A stretch of 64,000 nucleotides of DNA from Poseidonibacter antarcticus (lineage in GTDB: Bacteria; Campylobacterota; Campylobacteria; Campylobacterales; Arcobacteraceae). The translations under genes were made by a program, and so were the position numbers. Positions 24,845 to 33,496 of this stretch are shown here, piece after piece. Numbering within the stretch: position 1 is the first letter of the stretch; every line of letters begins with the position of its first letter. The notes beneath the pieces are model-generated. The model saw only the letters and a list, made by a program, of their open reading frames with translations. It made no database searches and was not told the origin of the DNA. The stretch lies in assembly GCF_003667345.1 (NCBI RefSeq), contig NZ_RCWF01000006.1, positions 1-64,000 of the forward strand, written 5' to 3'.

Positions 24845-26218
24845 TTATTGTATAACTTCTAAAAATATTTCTGAAAAAGCTTCTATAGCATTTGGTATCT
24901 CTTCATCTAAGAATCCTCCAAATCCCATACATAGAGCATCAAATGTGGCAGTAGAATCATAATGAATATAATAAAGTTTTATTTTTTTGTCATTTGCTAG
25001 CTCTTGAAGTTTTTTCCAATTTATGTTTACTGTAGGGATAATAACTAGTGAGAGTCCACTTCCTTCTCTTAATATTTTAATTTTAGTATCTAAATAAAAT
25101 AATAAAGATTTTTTCATAATATCATGTTTCTTTTTATTTAACATTCGAGTTTTACGAATATGCTTTTCCCAATATCCCTCTTTTATAAAAAGTTCAAGTG
25201 TTTTTTGTGTATCAATAGATACCCCAGAAAAGGGATAAGTGAAAATCTTTTTATATATTGATAGTAACTTTGTGGGCAAGACCAGATAACTTACTCTAAG
25301 TGCAGGGGAGAGAGATTTTGAAAAGGTCCCTGAATATATAACACAATGATTATCATTAATTCCCTGAAGTGCTGGAATGGGACGATTATTATAACTTAAT
25401 TCACTATCATAGTCATCTTCTATAATATAGGCATTGTTTTTAGTTGCCCATTGAATAAGTTTAAAACGGTTTGAAATAGGGATAGTTACACCTGTTGGGT
25501 ATTGGTGTGATGGTGTAACATATAAAAGTTTGCAGTGACTTTTTTCTATATTTTCTAAACGAATTCCATTTGAATCAATAGCTATATTTTCAATTGAATA
25601 ACCAAGATTTTTAAACACTTGTCTGACTACGGTATATCCTGGAAATTCAATGGCTAGTTGAGTTGTAAAAGATTTTAAAAGAGTTGCAATAATAAACATA
25701 GAATCTGCAAAGCCACTAGATACTATGATTTGTTCTGGATTACATTGTACTCCTCGATTGTGGCTTAAATATTTTGATATTTGTAGTCTTAGTGTGAATT
25801 CTCCTTGTTTATCAGGATAGCTTCCAAAATCAATTTTGTCTTTCATAATCTTATTGTGTAAGCTAGACCATAGTTTAGTTGGGAAATTATTATTATGCAA
25901 TTGTGCTGGATAAAAATTATATAATAAATGGGGTATCTTTGGTAAAGCAGTTTGCTTTATTGTTTTTGTAAGTGGTAAATAATTTTTTATATCGCTACTT
26001 ACAAAATAGCCACTTTGTGGACGACTTTCAATATACCCTTCTGCAAATAATTGGCTGTATGCTGACTCTACTGTATTCTTACTTATTTGATAATCTTGAG
26101 CCATCTTTCGTATAGAAGGAAGTTTTGATCCTGCGGATAAATTTTTTTCGATTTCAACTTTCATTTGAGTATATAATTGGATGTATAAAGGTACTGATGA
26201 ATTGATAAGTTTATAGAT
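24845..26218 (-). CDS. MocR-type (GntR + aminotransferase) transcriptional regulator
   Basis: About 457 aa. An N-terminal GntR winged helix (KLPSIRKMAQDYQISKNTV, then GYIESRPQSGYFV) is joined to a fold-type I aminotransferase domain with the PLP lysine in SGTFSKSLSP and IEDDYDSEL before it. MocR proteins use PLP or amino compounds as ligands. The winged-helix start VPLYIQLYTQMKVEI is encoded upstream of the first ATG (26164), yet no ATG, GTG or TTG lies between it and the stop at 26228-26230. ATC at 26218, 5 bases after AAAGGA, is the best start; ATT 26219-26221 is the alternative. It is divergent from the MOSC gene. Confidence 0.85.
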   Translation of the reverse strand: MYKLINSSVPLYIQLYTQMKVEIEKNLSAGSKLPSIRKMAQDYQISKNTVESAYSQLFAEGYIESRPQSGYFVSSDIKNYLPLTKTIKQTALPKIPHLLYNFYPAQLHNNNFPTKLWSSLHNKIMKDKIDFGSYPDKQGEFTLRLQISKYLSHNRGVQCNPEQIIVSSGFADSMFIIATLLKSFTTQLAIEFPGYTVVRQVFKNLGYSIENIAIDSNGIRLENIEKSHCKLLYVTPSHQYPTGVTIPISNRFKLIQWATKNNAYIIEDDYDSELSYNNRPIPALQGINDNHCVIYSGTFSKSLSPALRVSYLVLPTKLLSIYKKIFTYPFSGVSIDTQKTLELFIKEGYWEKHIRKTRMLNKKKHDIMKKSLLFYLDTKIKILREGSGLSLVIIPTVNINWKKLQELANDKKIKLYYIHYDSTATFDALCMGFGGFLDEEIPNAIEAFSEIFLEVIQ

Positions 26219-26321
26219 AATTGTCCTTTAAAATTATATAAATCTGTACCTTGTCAAAGAGACAGTTGTTTGTTATTATAACACCTGAAAACTTAAATTA
26301 ATAGTGTTAATGGAGAAATAT

Positions 26322-27023
26322 TTGAAAACAACAATAGCAAAAGTATTATTTATTAAAATAGGGAAAGTCACAACAACAAAGCTAGAAAATAGTAAAAGAA
26401 AAGAGATGCTTTCTGGAATAAAAAAACAGCCAGTGTCAAAAGCATTTCTTACAAAAGTAGGTTTTCTAGGAGATAAACAAGCTGATTTATTACATCATGG
26501 AGGAGAGAATAAGGCACTTTTCATGTTTTCCCAACAAACTTATGAGGAGATAAATAAACAGTGTAAAACTTCATTTGAAATTGATGGTGTTGCACATTTT
26601 GGAGAAAATATTATTCTCTCAAATATTTCAGAAAATGATATTTGTATCGGAGATATTTATAGTATTGGAGAATCAAAAATACAAATAACACAGCCAAGAC
26701 AAGCATGTTGGAAACTAAGTGCAAACACAAATAAAAATGAGATGACAAAATTTATTTTTGAAAGTGGTTTAACTGGTTGGTATGCAAAGGTTTTAAAAGA
26801 GGGAAGTATTTCAAAAAATGATGAAATGAAATTTATAAAAAGAGAAGAATCTGACTTATCAATAAAGATTTTAAATAAGTTGATTGTAAACCCAAGTTTA
26901 AATATAAATTTAGCAAAAAAAGCTATTGAATCAGAGTTTCTAGGGAAACCTTTTAAAGAGTCTTTGGGAAAAAGATATAAATTAAAAGAAAAAGATAAAC
27001 AATTTGAAATCTATCATACTTAA
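26322..27023 (+). CDS. MOSC-domain protein (YiiM-like)
   Basis: About 233 aa with a MOSC core (GDKQADLLHHGGENKALF, GENI, ITQPRQACWKL) and a C-terminal helical extension as in YiiM. MOSC proteins handle molybdenum-cofactor-linked sulphur. YiiM-type members reduce N-hydroxylated compounds with Moco. The conserved cysteine in PRQACWK is present. Possible starts are GTG 26304, ATG 26310 and TTG 26322; the last has GGAG 6 bases upstream and gives MKTTIAKVLF, so it is preferred. It is divergent from the MocR regulator, which may control it. Confidence 0.85.
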   Translation: MKTTIAKVLFIKIGKVTTTKLENSKRKEMLSGIKKQPVSKAFLTKVGFLGDKQADLLHHGGENKALFMFSQQTYEEINKQCKTSFEIDGVAHFGENIILSNISENDICIGDIYSIGESKIQITQPRQACWKLSANTNKNEMTKFIFESGLTGWYAKVLKEGSISKNDEMKFIKREESDLSIKILNKLIVNPSLNINLAKKAIESEFLGKPFKESLGKRYKLKEKDKQFEIYHT

Positions 27024-27032
27024 GGAAAGAAA

Positions 27033-27116
27033 TTGAATAAATATTTACTAGATGGATATATAAAATATGATAAGGTGATGGAAATAGCAAATGCTGTTTG
27101 TGGTATAAGGAAATGA
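27033..27116 (+). CDS. Possible 27-aa leader ORF or remnant before the HPP gene
   Basis: TTG start after AAGGAAAG, reading MNKYLLDGYIKYDKVMEIA then NAVCGIRK and stop. The stop overlaps the ATG of the HPP gene (ATGA). The spacing and coupled stop/start suggest translation, but the peptide matches nothing I know. A decayed gene start is equally likely. Confidence 0.3.
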   Translation: MNKYLLDGYIKYDKVMEIANAVCGIRK

Positions 27117-27676
27117 ACAAATTTTTAAAACAATTTAAAAAGATTAATTCAGAACCATTAAAAAAAGCAAATATATTTTGGACTTGGATAGGCTCTTTTT
27201 TAGGTATATTAGCTGTTGGATATTTTCATTTGGATATGTTACAAGGAACTGATTTGTCATTGATTATTGGTTCTTTTGGGGCAAGTGCTGTACTTATTTA
27301 TGGTGCGGTAAACTCACCTCTATCACAACCGCGAAATTTAGTTGGAGGACATTTAGTATCTGCATTTATTGGAGTAAGCGTATATAAAATTTTACCAGAT
27401 CATATGATTTTATCTTCTGCATTAGCGGTGTCTTTATCTATAATTGTAATGGAATTAACTCTAACACTTCATCCACCAGGTGGAGCAACAGCACTCATTG
27501 CTATAATTGGTGGAGAAGGGATACACGATTTGGGATATATGTATATTTTAGCTCCTGTATTAACAGGCTGTGTTATTTTATTGATTATTGCAATTATTGT
27601 AAATAATATACCTAAACATAGACACTACCCAGAATCCTTGATAAAGTTTAATAAGAAGTGGTTTTCTGATGAGTAA
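27113..27676 (+). CDS. HPP-family membrane protein
   Basis: A 187-aa integral membrane protein with about four helices and the family signature LHPPGGATAL (about residues 124-133), plus the preceding NSPLSQPRNLVGGH block. HPP-domain proteins have been linked to nitrite transport in chloroplasts and cyanobacteria; substrate here is unknown. ATG at 27113 is 2-3 bases after AAGGA, close for a ribosome site; TTG at 27098 would add five residues. It follows the MOSC gene and may share its transcript. Confidence 0.85.
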   Translation: MNKFLKQFKKINSEPLKKANIFWTWIGSFLGILAVGYFHLDMLQGTDLSLIIGSFGASAVLIYGAVNSPLSQPRNLVGGHLVSAFIGVSVYKILPDHMILSSALAVSLSIIVMELTLTLHPPGGATALIAIIGGEGIHDLGYMYILAPVLTGCVILLIIAIIVNNIPKHRHYPESLIKFNKKWFSDE

Positions 27677-27793
27677 GCTTATTCATATTTCTGAAAAATT
27701 AATCACATACATAAATTTATTTTACCACATTGTAATCACAAAGATGCTAATATTGCGATATATTAGAGCAAAAAAATTGCTTAAGGAGAAAAA

Positions 27794-28678
27794 ATGACTA
27801 AATGTGGTTATGTATCAGTAGTAGGACGACCAAATGCTGGGAAAAGTTCACTATTAAACTGGCTTGTTGGTGAAAAAATTGCGATGGTTTCACACAAGGC
27901 TAATGCTACTAGAAAAAGATCAAATATAATTGTAATGCATGAAGATGATCAAATTGTATTTGTAGATACACCAGGAATTCATGAAACTGAAAAACTTATA
28001 AATAAATTTATGTTAGATGAAGCATTAAAAGCAATGGGTGATTGTGATTTAATTTTATTTTTGGCACCTGTTACTGACCAATTAAAATATTATGAAGATT
28101 TCTTAGTTAAAAATAAGAAAAATATAAAACATATTTTATTACTTACAAAAATTGATAATGTTTCAAATGCAGAAGTTTTATCAAAAATGGAAGAGTATGG
28201 AAAATATTCAGATAGATATGAATCAATTATTCCTGTATCTATTAAAAAAGCTACAACGCATGCTGATATCTTAGATTCTGTTGTAAAACATTTACCAGAA
28301 CATCCATATTTATTTGATCCTGAAATTATGACTACTGAACATATGAGAGATATTTTTAAAGAGTTTATTAGAGAATCAATTTTTGAGAATATTTCAGATG
28401 AAATTCCTTATGAAACTGATGTTTTAATTAATAAAGTTGAAGAAAAACCAAAAGTTGATGTAATCAAAGCCACTATTATTGTTCAAAAAGGAACACAAAA
28501 AGGTATGATTATTGGTAAAAATGCAGAAGCAATTAAACGAATTGGTAAAGATGCAAGATTAAAAATTGAAAAACTAACTGGTAGAAAATGTTTCTTAGAG
28601 CTTTTTGTATCAATTAAAAAAGGTTGGACAAAAGATAGACAAGGTCTTAAAGATCTTGGTTATGACATAACATTATAA
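27794..28678 (+). CDS. era: GTPase Era
   Basis: A 294-aa GTPase that binds the 3' end of 16S rRNA during 30S assembly. The G1 loop is GRPNAGKSS (about 11-19), G3 is DTPGIH and G4 is TKID. A KH RNA-binding domain follows (KGMIIGKNAEAIKRIG). AAGGAGAAAAA precedes the ATG. A hairpin with little T run follows the stop (28673-28698). It precedes the secretion-like operon. Confidence 0.97.
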   Translation: MTKCGYVSVVGRPNAGKSSLLNWLVGEKIAMVSHKANATRKRSNIIVMHEDDQIVFVDTPGIHETEKLINKFMLDEALKAMGDCDLILFLAPVTDQLKYYEDFLVKNKKNIKHILLLTKIDNVSNAEVLSKMEEYGKYSDRYESIIPVSIKKATTHADILDSVVKHLPEHPYLFDPEIMTTEHMRDIFKEFIRESIFENISDEIPYETDVLINKVEEKPKVDVIKATIIVQKGTQKGMIIGKNAEAIKRIGKDARLKIEKLTGRKCFLELFVSIKKGWTKDRQGLKDLGYDITL

Positions 28679-28793
28679 AGAGAACTTTCTCTTTATAATC
28701 AATTCTTAAAATAATAAACTAATATATTTTTTTAATTGAATATATATATTTTTACATTATTATAATTATAAAGATTATTATGATGGTTTAAAA

Positions 28794-29684
28794 ATGGAAA
28801 ATATTGCAAAAAATTCAGAAATAAAAAGTATACTTGTTGGTGTTTCTGAAAAAATTAGAGATAAAAATATTCTAAATTTTGCAATAACATCTCTAGATTT
28901 AAATAATATTGAACATAGTCCTAACGATAAAATTTATTGCACCTTCCTTAAACATTCAAATCAATACCAAATTTTTGTTTTTGATAATAGTTTTAAATAT
29001 ATGATATTTGAACTAATTTATGATGAAAATCCCAATGATGATAATACTTTTACACTTTATATAACAAAAGATTTCTTTGTTATATTTAATGACAATCATT
29101 TATATACATACCAAAAAATAAATCAGCAATATTCAAAAGAAGAACTAATTGAGTATATAAGTAAAAGTTTTAATATTACAATTACTAAAGTAAAAGAGAT
29201 TGATGAAATAAGACTACATGAAATTATGCAAAAGAAAGAACCTAGTATAGATATTTCTTATTTACAAAATATAAATATAAAAGGTAAAAAATCATTTTAT
29301 TTTTACCTATTTTATTTGCTTATATGTGTATTAAGTATGTTTATTTATAAAAATTATGAAGAAGAAAATTTTAATAAACAAAATCTACATAAACTTCAAG
29401 AATCTAAAGAAAAATACTTCAAAATACTTAAGGTACTCAAATATGCTCCTTTTGAAATTGAATATACAAAATTAATTCAGACAATTAAAGAACTTGATTT
29501 AAAACTTATATCTTTTAGTTTTACTTCTAAAAATATAAATATTAAGGTAAGTTCAAATAATAAAGACAATATATATTTACTTTTAAATCATTATAGAAAG
29601 AGCTTATTAGGAAATAGTATACGTAAGTCTGATTCTTCTGAAAATATATTTATAGGTGTTTTAAATGTTAAAATCAATAGGTAA
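28794..29684 (+). CDS. Bitopic membrane protein of a type II secretion/competence-like operon, 296 aa
   Basis: About 165 cytosolic residues, one helix at about 167-186, then a periplasmic coiled/ferredoxin-like region. This is the topology of PilN/GspL-type inner-membrane platform proteins. No sequence motif diagnostic of a named family. It is first in a tight operon with the 220-aa gene (20-base overlap), a GspE ATPase and a GspF platform protein. In Campylobacter the comparable cts genes serve DNA uptake; equivalence is inferred from order. Confidence 0.6.
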   Translation: MENIAKNSEIKSILVGVSEKIRDKNILNFAITSLDLNNIEHSPNDKIYCTFLKHSNQYQIFVFDNSFKYMIFELIYDENPNDDNTFTLYITKDFFVIFNDNHLYTYQKINQQYSKEELIEYISKSFNITITKVKEIDEIRLHEIMQKKEPSIDISYLQNINIKGKKSFYFYLFYLLICVLSMFIYKNYEEENFNKQNLHKLQESKEKYFKILKVLKYAPFEIEYTKLIQTIKELDLKLISFSFTSKNINIKVSSNNKDNIYLLLNHYRKSLLGNSIRKSDSSENIFIGVLNVKINR

Positions 29685-30327
29685 TAATTTTGTAAATAGT
29701 AGTATAAAGGTAAAAATACAATTGTATATTTTACCTTTGTTCTTTATATATTTTTATATTTATTTCTACACTGGGACTAATAAGGAATATATTCAAGATA
29801 ATAGATCTAAATTAGATGGTTTATTAACTAAGAAATTTAATAAATCATATCTAGAAATAATAAAAAAAATAGAAAATTATTCTAATTTAGAAAAAATAAA
29901 AATTATTTCAATAGAGTATAAAAATAAGAATCTTTTGATTAAAGGAAAAACAACACTTCTTAAAATTAAAAGTTTAATTAGGAAACTAGAAATTATAAAT
30001 AACTATTCTAATATTATTTTGGTAAATATTTTAACTAAAGGAAAACGCAATGAGTATAGTTTTGAAATCAATACAGAGTTTAAAAAATATTATATAAAAG
30101 ATAAAAATAAAACAGAAAAAAAAGATAAAGTTCAAGTAGTAAAAAAGATAAGTAAAGATATTTTTAAACTTAATGCTATTGTTTCAAATTATATATTGTT
30201 AAATAATAAGTGGTATACATTAAAAGAGAGAGTTGGAAAATATAAAATTATTGAAATTAAAGAAAAAAGTGTAATTTTAGACTATAAAGGAACAAATTTG
30301 AATTTAAAGTTGTATAAAAATGAATAA
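29665..30327 (+). CDS. Single-pass protein of the type II secretion/competence-like operon, 220 aa
   Basis: One N-terminal helix (about 18-35) follows a short basic start, and the remainder is an extracytoplasmic lysine-rich domain. The N-out topology and position after a PilN/GspL-like gene resemble PilO/GspM. The C-terminal segment (about 155-220) resembles the small beta domain seen in PilP-like proteins (NNKWYTLKERVGKYKI), but this is only a pattern. It overlaps both neighbours (20 and 8 bases). Confidence 0.55.
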   Translation: MLKSIGNNFVNSSIKVKIQLYILPLFFIYFYIYFYTGTNKEYIQDNRSKLDGLLTKKFNKSYLEIIKKIENYSNLEKIKIISIEYKNKNLLIKGKTTLLKIKSLIRKLEIINNYSNIILVNILTKGKRNEYSFEINTEFKKYYIKDKNKTEKKDKVQVVKKISKDIFKLNAIVSNYILLNNKWYTLKERVGKYKIIEIKEKSVILDYKGTNLNLKLYKNE

Positions 30328-31675
30328 TATACTTATTGATTATAATTTATTTACAATATATGGTAAAGAATATTTTTTAAAGCATAAGATTGTACCTATA
30401 AAAGAAGATGATATCTCTTTAGACTTATTAGTGTGTAAAGAATCAAAATTAACAAATATAAATAATGATTTTAACAAAGTGTTAAAATTTAAAGAAATAG
30501 AAATTAATGATTTATTATTTTTATTGAGTTTTATAGATATAAAAATAAATTTGTATGAACTTGCCAAAAATTCAATAAGTAAGATTAATAGTAATGATCT
30601 ATTTGTAGAAAAGTTTTTAAAAGTAATAGTAAATTTATGTATTGAAACAAGAGCAAGTGATATCCACATAGAGAAATACTCTAAGTTAGTATTATTTAGG
30701 TTTAGAGTAGATGGAAAACTTAAAATATTTTTTACTTTTAATATAGAATTATTAAAAGTACTATCTTCTCATATCAAACTTATTTCAAATCTAGATATTA
30801 CACAAACAAGATTGCCTCAAGATTCTAGATTTTCAATTAATATTAATAATGATATTTATGACTTTAGAGTTTCAACAATGCCAACAATTGATTCTGAATC
30901 AATTGTTATTAGAATATTGGATAAAAAGAATATTAATAAATCAATAGAAGATTTAGGCTTATCAACAAATGTATTTTCAATATTAAAAGATGCTTTGAAA
31001 TTAACGCAAGGCTTAATTCTTATAACAGGACCAACGGGTGCTGGTAAAACAACAACTTTATATTCAATATTACAAGAATTAAACTCAAATGAAAAGAAAA
31101 TTATAACAGTTGAAGATCCAATAGAATATAAAATTGATTCAATATCACAAATTGCAGTTAATACAAAAGTAGGGCTTAGTTTTGAACTGATTTTAAGAAA
31201 TATTCTAAGACAAGATCCTGATATTATATTCATAGGTGAAATACGAGATAAGTTTTCTTTAGATATGGCTTTACAAGCTTCTTTAACTGGGCACTTAGTA
31301 TTAGCTAGTATTCATTCAAATAATGCAGTAGAAACAATCTCACGGCTTATGGATTTAAATGCAGACCCTTTTTTGATTTCATCTACATTAAAATTAGTAC
31401 TTGCACAAAGACTTGTTTTAAATTATTGTAAGTTTTGTGATGCTAAAGGATGTGAAAAGTGTAATTATACAAAATATTATGATAGATCTTGTCTTGCTGA
31501 GGTCTTAAGCATAGATGAAAATATCTCATCAATGATATTTAAAAAAGAAGATATAAATGAAATTAAAAAATATTTAAAAAGTATAAATTTTAAAACTATG
31601 ATTGATGATGGAAAGCAAAAAGTTTCACTAAATATTACATCTATTGAAGAAGTATTTAAAGCAGTGAATTACTAA
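30320..31675 (+). CDS. Type II secretion/type IV pilus assembly ATPase (GspE/PilB/CtsE-like)
   Basis: A 451-aa cytosolic ATPase. Walker A is GPTGAGKT at 237-244, the Asp/His boxes contain RASDIHIEKY and SIHSNNAVE, and Walker B is DPDIIFIGEIRD. A tetracysteine zinc motif C-K-F-C and C-E-K-C lies in the C-terminal domain, typical of assembly rather than retraction ATPases. It powers pseudopilus or pilus assembly with the GspF-like protein encoded next. The N-terminal domain is shorter than in PilB. Confidence 0.92.
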   Translation: MNNILIDYNLFTIYGKEYFLKHKIVPIKEDDISLDLLVCKESKLTNINNDFNKVLKFKEIEINDLLFLLSFIDIKINLYELAKNSISKINSNDLFVEKFLKVIVNLCIETRASDIHIEKYSKLVLFRFRVDGKLKIFFTFNIELLKVLSSHIKLISNLDITQTRLPQDSRFSININNDIYDFRVSTMPTIDSESIVIRILDKKNINKSIEDLGLSTNVFSILKDALKLTQGLILITGPTGAGKTTTLYSILQELNSNEKKIITVEDPIEYKIDSISQIAVNTKVGLSFELILRNILRQDPDIIFIGEIRDKFSLDMALQASLTGHLVLASIHSNNAVETISRLMDLNADPFLISSTLKLVLAQRLVLNYCKFCDAKGCEKCNYTKYYDRSCLAEVLSIDENISSMIFKKEDINEIKKYLKSINFKTMIDDGKQKVSLNITSIEEVFKAVNY

Positions 31676-32868
31676 TGAAAAAGTATAAAATCAGTTATCA
31701 AAGTAATATTGGAATTGAAACTATAATAATTGAAACAGAAGATATTTCAAAAGAAAAATTACCTACAAATATATTAAGTATAAAAGAGATAAAAGATTTT
31801 AATTTAGCTGAGTTATTTCAAAATAAAAAAGTAATAAAAGAAAAAGATTTAATCAATATTTTTTATGAATTAAATCTTATGTTATCTTCAAATATTACAC
31901 TTTCTGATAGCTTAAATATACTAATTAAAAATAGAAAAGATAAAAATATTTTAGCTTTTCTTAACACTTTAAAAAACTCTTTAACAAGTAGCAAAAAGAT
32001 TTCAGAAGAATTAAAAATATATAAAATCAATTATTTAGTAGGTTCTTTTTTTGATATATCTCAAGAAAATGGAAATATTGCAGCAAATGTAAAAGCATTA
32101 TATGAATTATTAAAAGAATCAAGTGAAATAAAGAAGAACTTTTTAAAATCAATTACTTATCCAATAATTTTATTAATAAGCTTTTTCTTTTCGCTTATTT
32201 CAATTTTTTATTTTGTAATACCAAAGTTCAAACTAATTTTTGAACAAACAAAAGCAGAATTACCTTTGGCTACAAAAATTTTATTAAATGTACAATATTT
32301 ATTTGAAAACTACTTGGTACTTATTTTAATTATAATGTCACTTATTTGTTTCAGTATTTTTTTATTTTACAAAAAAGATGAAAAATTTCAATATTTTATT
32401 CATAAGATTTTAGTCAGAAATATTTATATAATAAAAGATGTTTATCTAAATATGCAACTTTACAAATTCTTTTTACTTTTAGATATTATGCTTAAATCAA
32501 AGTATGAATTTCATAAGTCTTTAATCTCAACAAAAGTTTTAATAAAAAATAAATACCTTTTAGATAAAATATCGCTTATTGATAATTTACTACAAAATGG
32601 TAAAACTATTAATTTCTCTTTTTCAAAAGCAGATATATTTGATGACATAGTTTTAAATTTAATTAATACTGGTGAAATATCAAATTCATTAGATATTACA
32701 GTTGCTGAAATAAAGAAAATATATAAAAATAGATTTAATGAAAAAATTAATTTATTAACATCGATAATTGAGCCATTTTTTTTACTTGGTATTATGAGTT
32801 TAATTCTGTGGATAGTTCTTGCAGTTTTTGTACCAATTTGGGATATGGGAAATTTGATAAAAGGTTAA
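31675..32868 (+). CDS. Type II secretion inner-membrane platform protein (GspF/PilC/CtsF-like)
   Basis: A 397-aa membrane protein with two T2SSF domains and three helices (about 163-185, 213-233 and 367-390). Its start overlaps the gspE stop at base 31675. It is the membrane platform that the ATPase turns to build the (pseudo)pilus. Divergent N-terminus: no clear match to the usual PilC N-terminal domain. The genes for secretin and pseudopilins are not in this window. Confidence 0.87.
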   Translation: MKKYKISYQSNIGIETIIIETEDISKEKLPTNILSIKEIKDFNLAELFQNKKVIKEKDLINIFYELNLMLSSNITLSDSLNILIKNRKDKNILAFLNTLKNSLTSSKKISEELKIYKINYLVGSFFDISQENGNIAANVKALYELLKESSEIKKNFLKSITYPIILLISFFFSLISIFYFVIPKFKLIFEQTKAELPLATKILLNVQYLFENYLVLILIIMSLICFSIFLFYKKDEKFQYFIHKILVRNIYIIKDVYLNMQLYKFFLLLDIMLKSKYEFHKSLISTKVLIKNKYLLDKISLIDNLLQNGKTINFSFSKADIFDDIVLNLINTGEISNSLDITVAEIKKIYKNRFNEKINLLTSIIEPFFLLGIMSLILWIVLAVFVPIWDMGNLIKG

Positions 32869-32880
32869 AGGAAATATTTT

Positions 32881-33453
32881 ATGGATAAAAATGTAGAGTT
32901 CGAAAATTCTATTAAAAAAATACTAGAGCATTTAGGTGAAGATCCAAATAGAGAAGGTTTATTAGATACTCCAAGTAGGGTGAGGAAATCACTTGAGTTT
33001 TTATGTAGTGGTTATAAAGAAGACCCAAAAGAAATTCTTCAAAAAGCACTTTTCACTTCTACAAATGATGAAATGGTTGTAATAAAAGATATAGAATTTT
33101 ATTCTCAATGTGAACATCATATGCTTCCAATTATTGGAAAAGTACATGTTGCATATATTCCAAATGGAAAAGTTGTTGGACTTTCTAAAATTCCACGAGT
33201 TATTGATGTATTTGCACGTCGTCTTCAAATACAAGAGCAATTAACTGAGCAAATTTGTGATGCTTTAAATGAACATTTACAACCAAAAGGTGTTGCTGTT
33301 ATGATTGATGCAAGACATATGTGCATGGAAATGAGAGGTGTTCAAAAGATTCGTTCTACTACTGTTACTTCAGCATTAAGAGGATTATTTAAATCTAATA
33401 AGAAAACAAAAGATGAATTTTTATCTATTGTTTCTTCTTCTTTAAGAAAATAA
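32881..33453 (+). CDS. folE: GTP cyclohydrolase I
   Basis: A 190-aa enzyme that makes dihydroneopterin triphosphate for folate (or queuosine-type precursors) from GTP. The zinc/active-site block [18 protein letters not shown] and the C-terminal [13 protein letters not shown] supply the cysteine and histidine ligands. Full family length. It starts 12 bases after the gspF stop, so it may be on the same transcript. A bidirectional hairpin terminator follows. Confidence 0.97.
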   Translation: MDKNVEFENSIKKILEHLGEDPNREGLLDTPSRVRKSLEFLCSGYKEDPKEILQKALFTSTNDEMVVIKDIEFYSQCEHHMLPIIGKVHVAYIPNGKVVGLSKIPRVIDVFARRLQIQEQLTEQICDALNEHLQPKGVAVMIDARHMCMEMRGVQKIRSTTVTSALRGLFKSNKKTKDEFLSIVSSSLRK

Positions 33454-33464
33454 GTATTTATATA

Positions 33465-33496
33465 TTATAGTAGAGAGTTTTAACTCACTACTATAA
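33465..33496. terminator. Bidirectional terminator between folE and mgtE
   Basis: TTATAGTAG and CTACTATAA enclose an inner GAGTT/AACTC stem. The long hairpin overlaps the mgtE stop codon and lies between two convergent genes. Confidence 0.6.

Noticed and set aside
28673-28698. Terminator after era
   Set aside because: A perfect inverted repeat is present but the loop is very short and no T run follows, so terminator function is doubtful.
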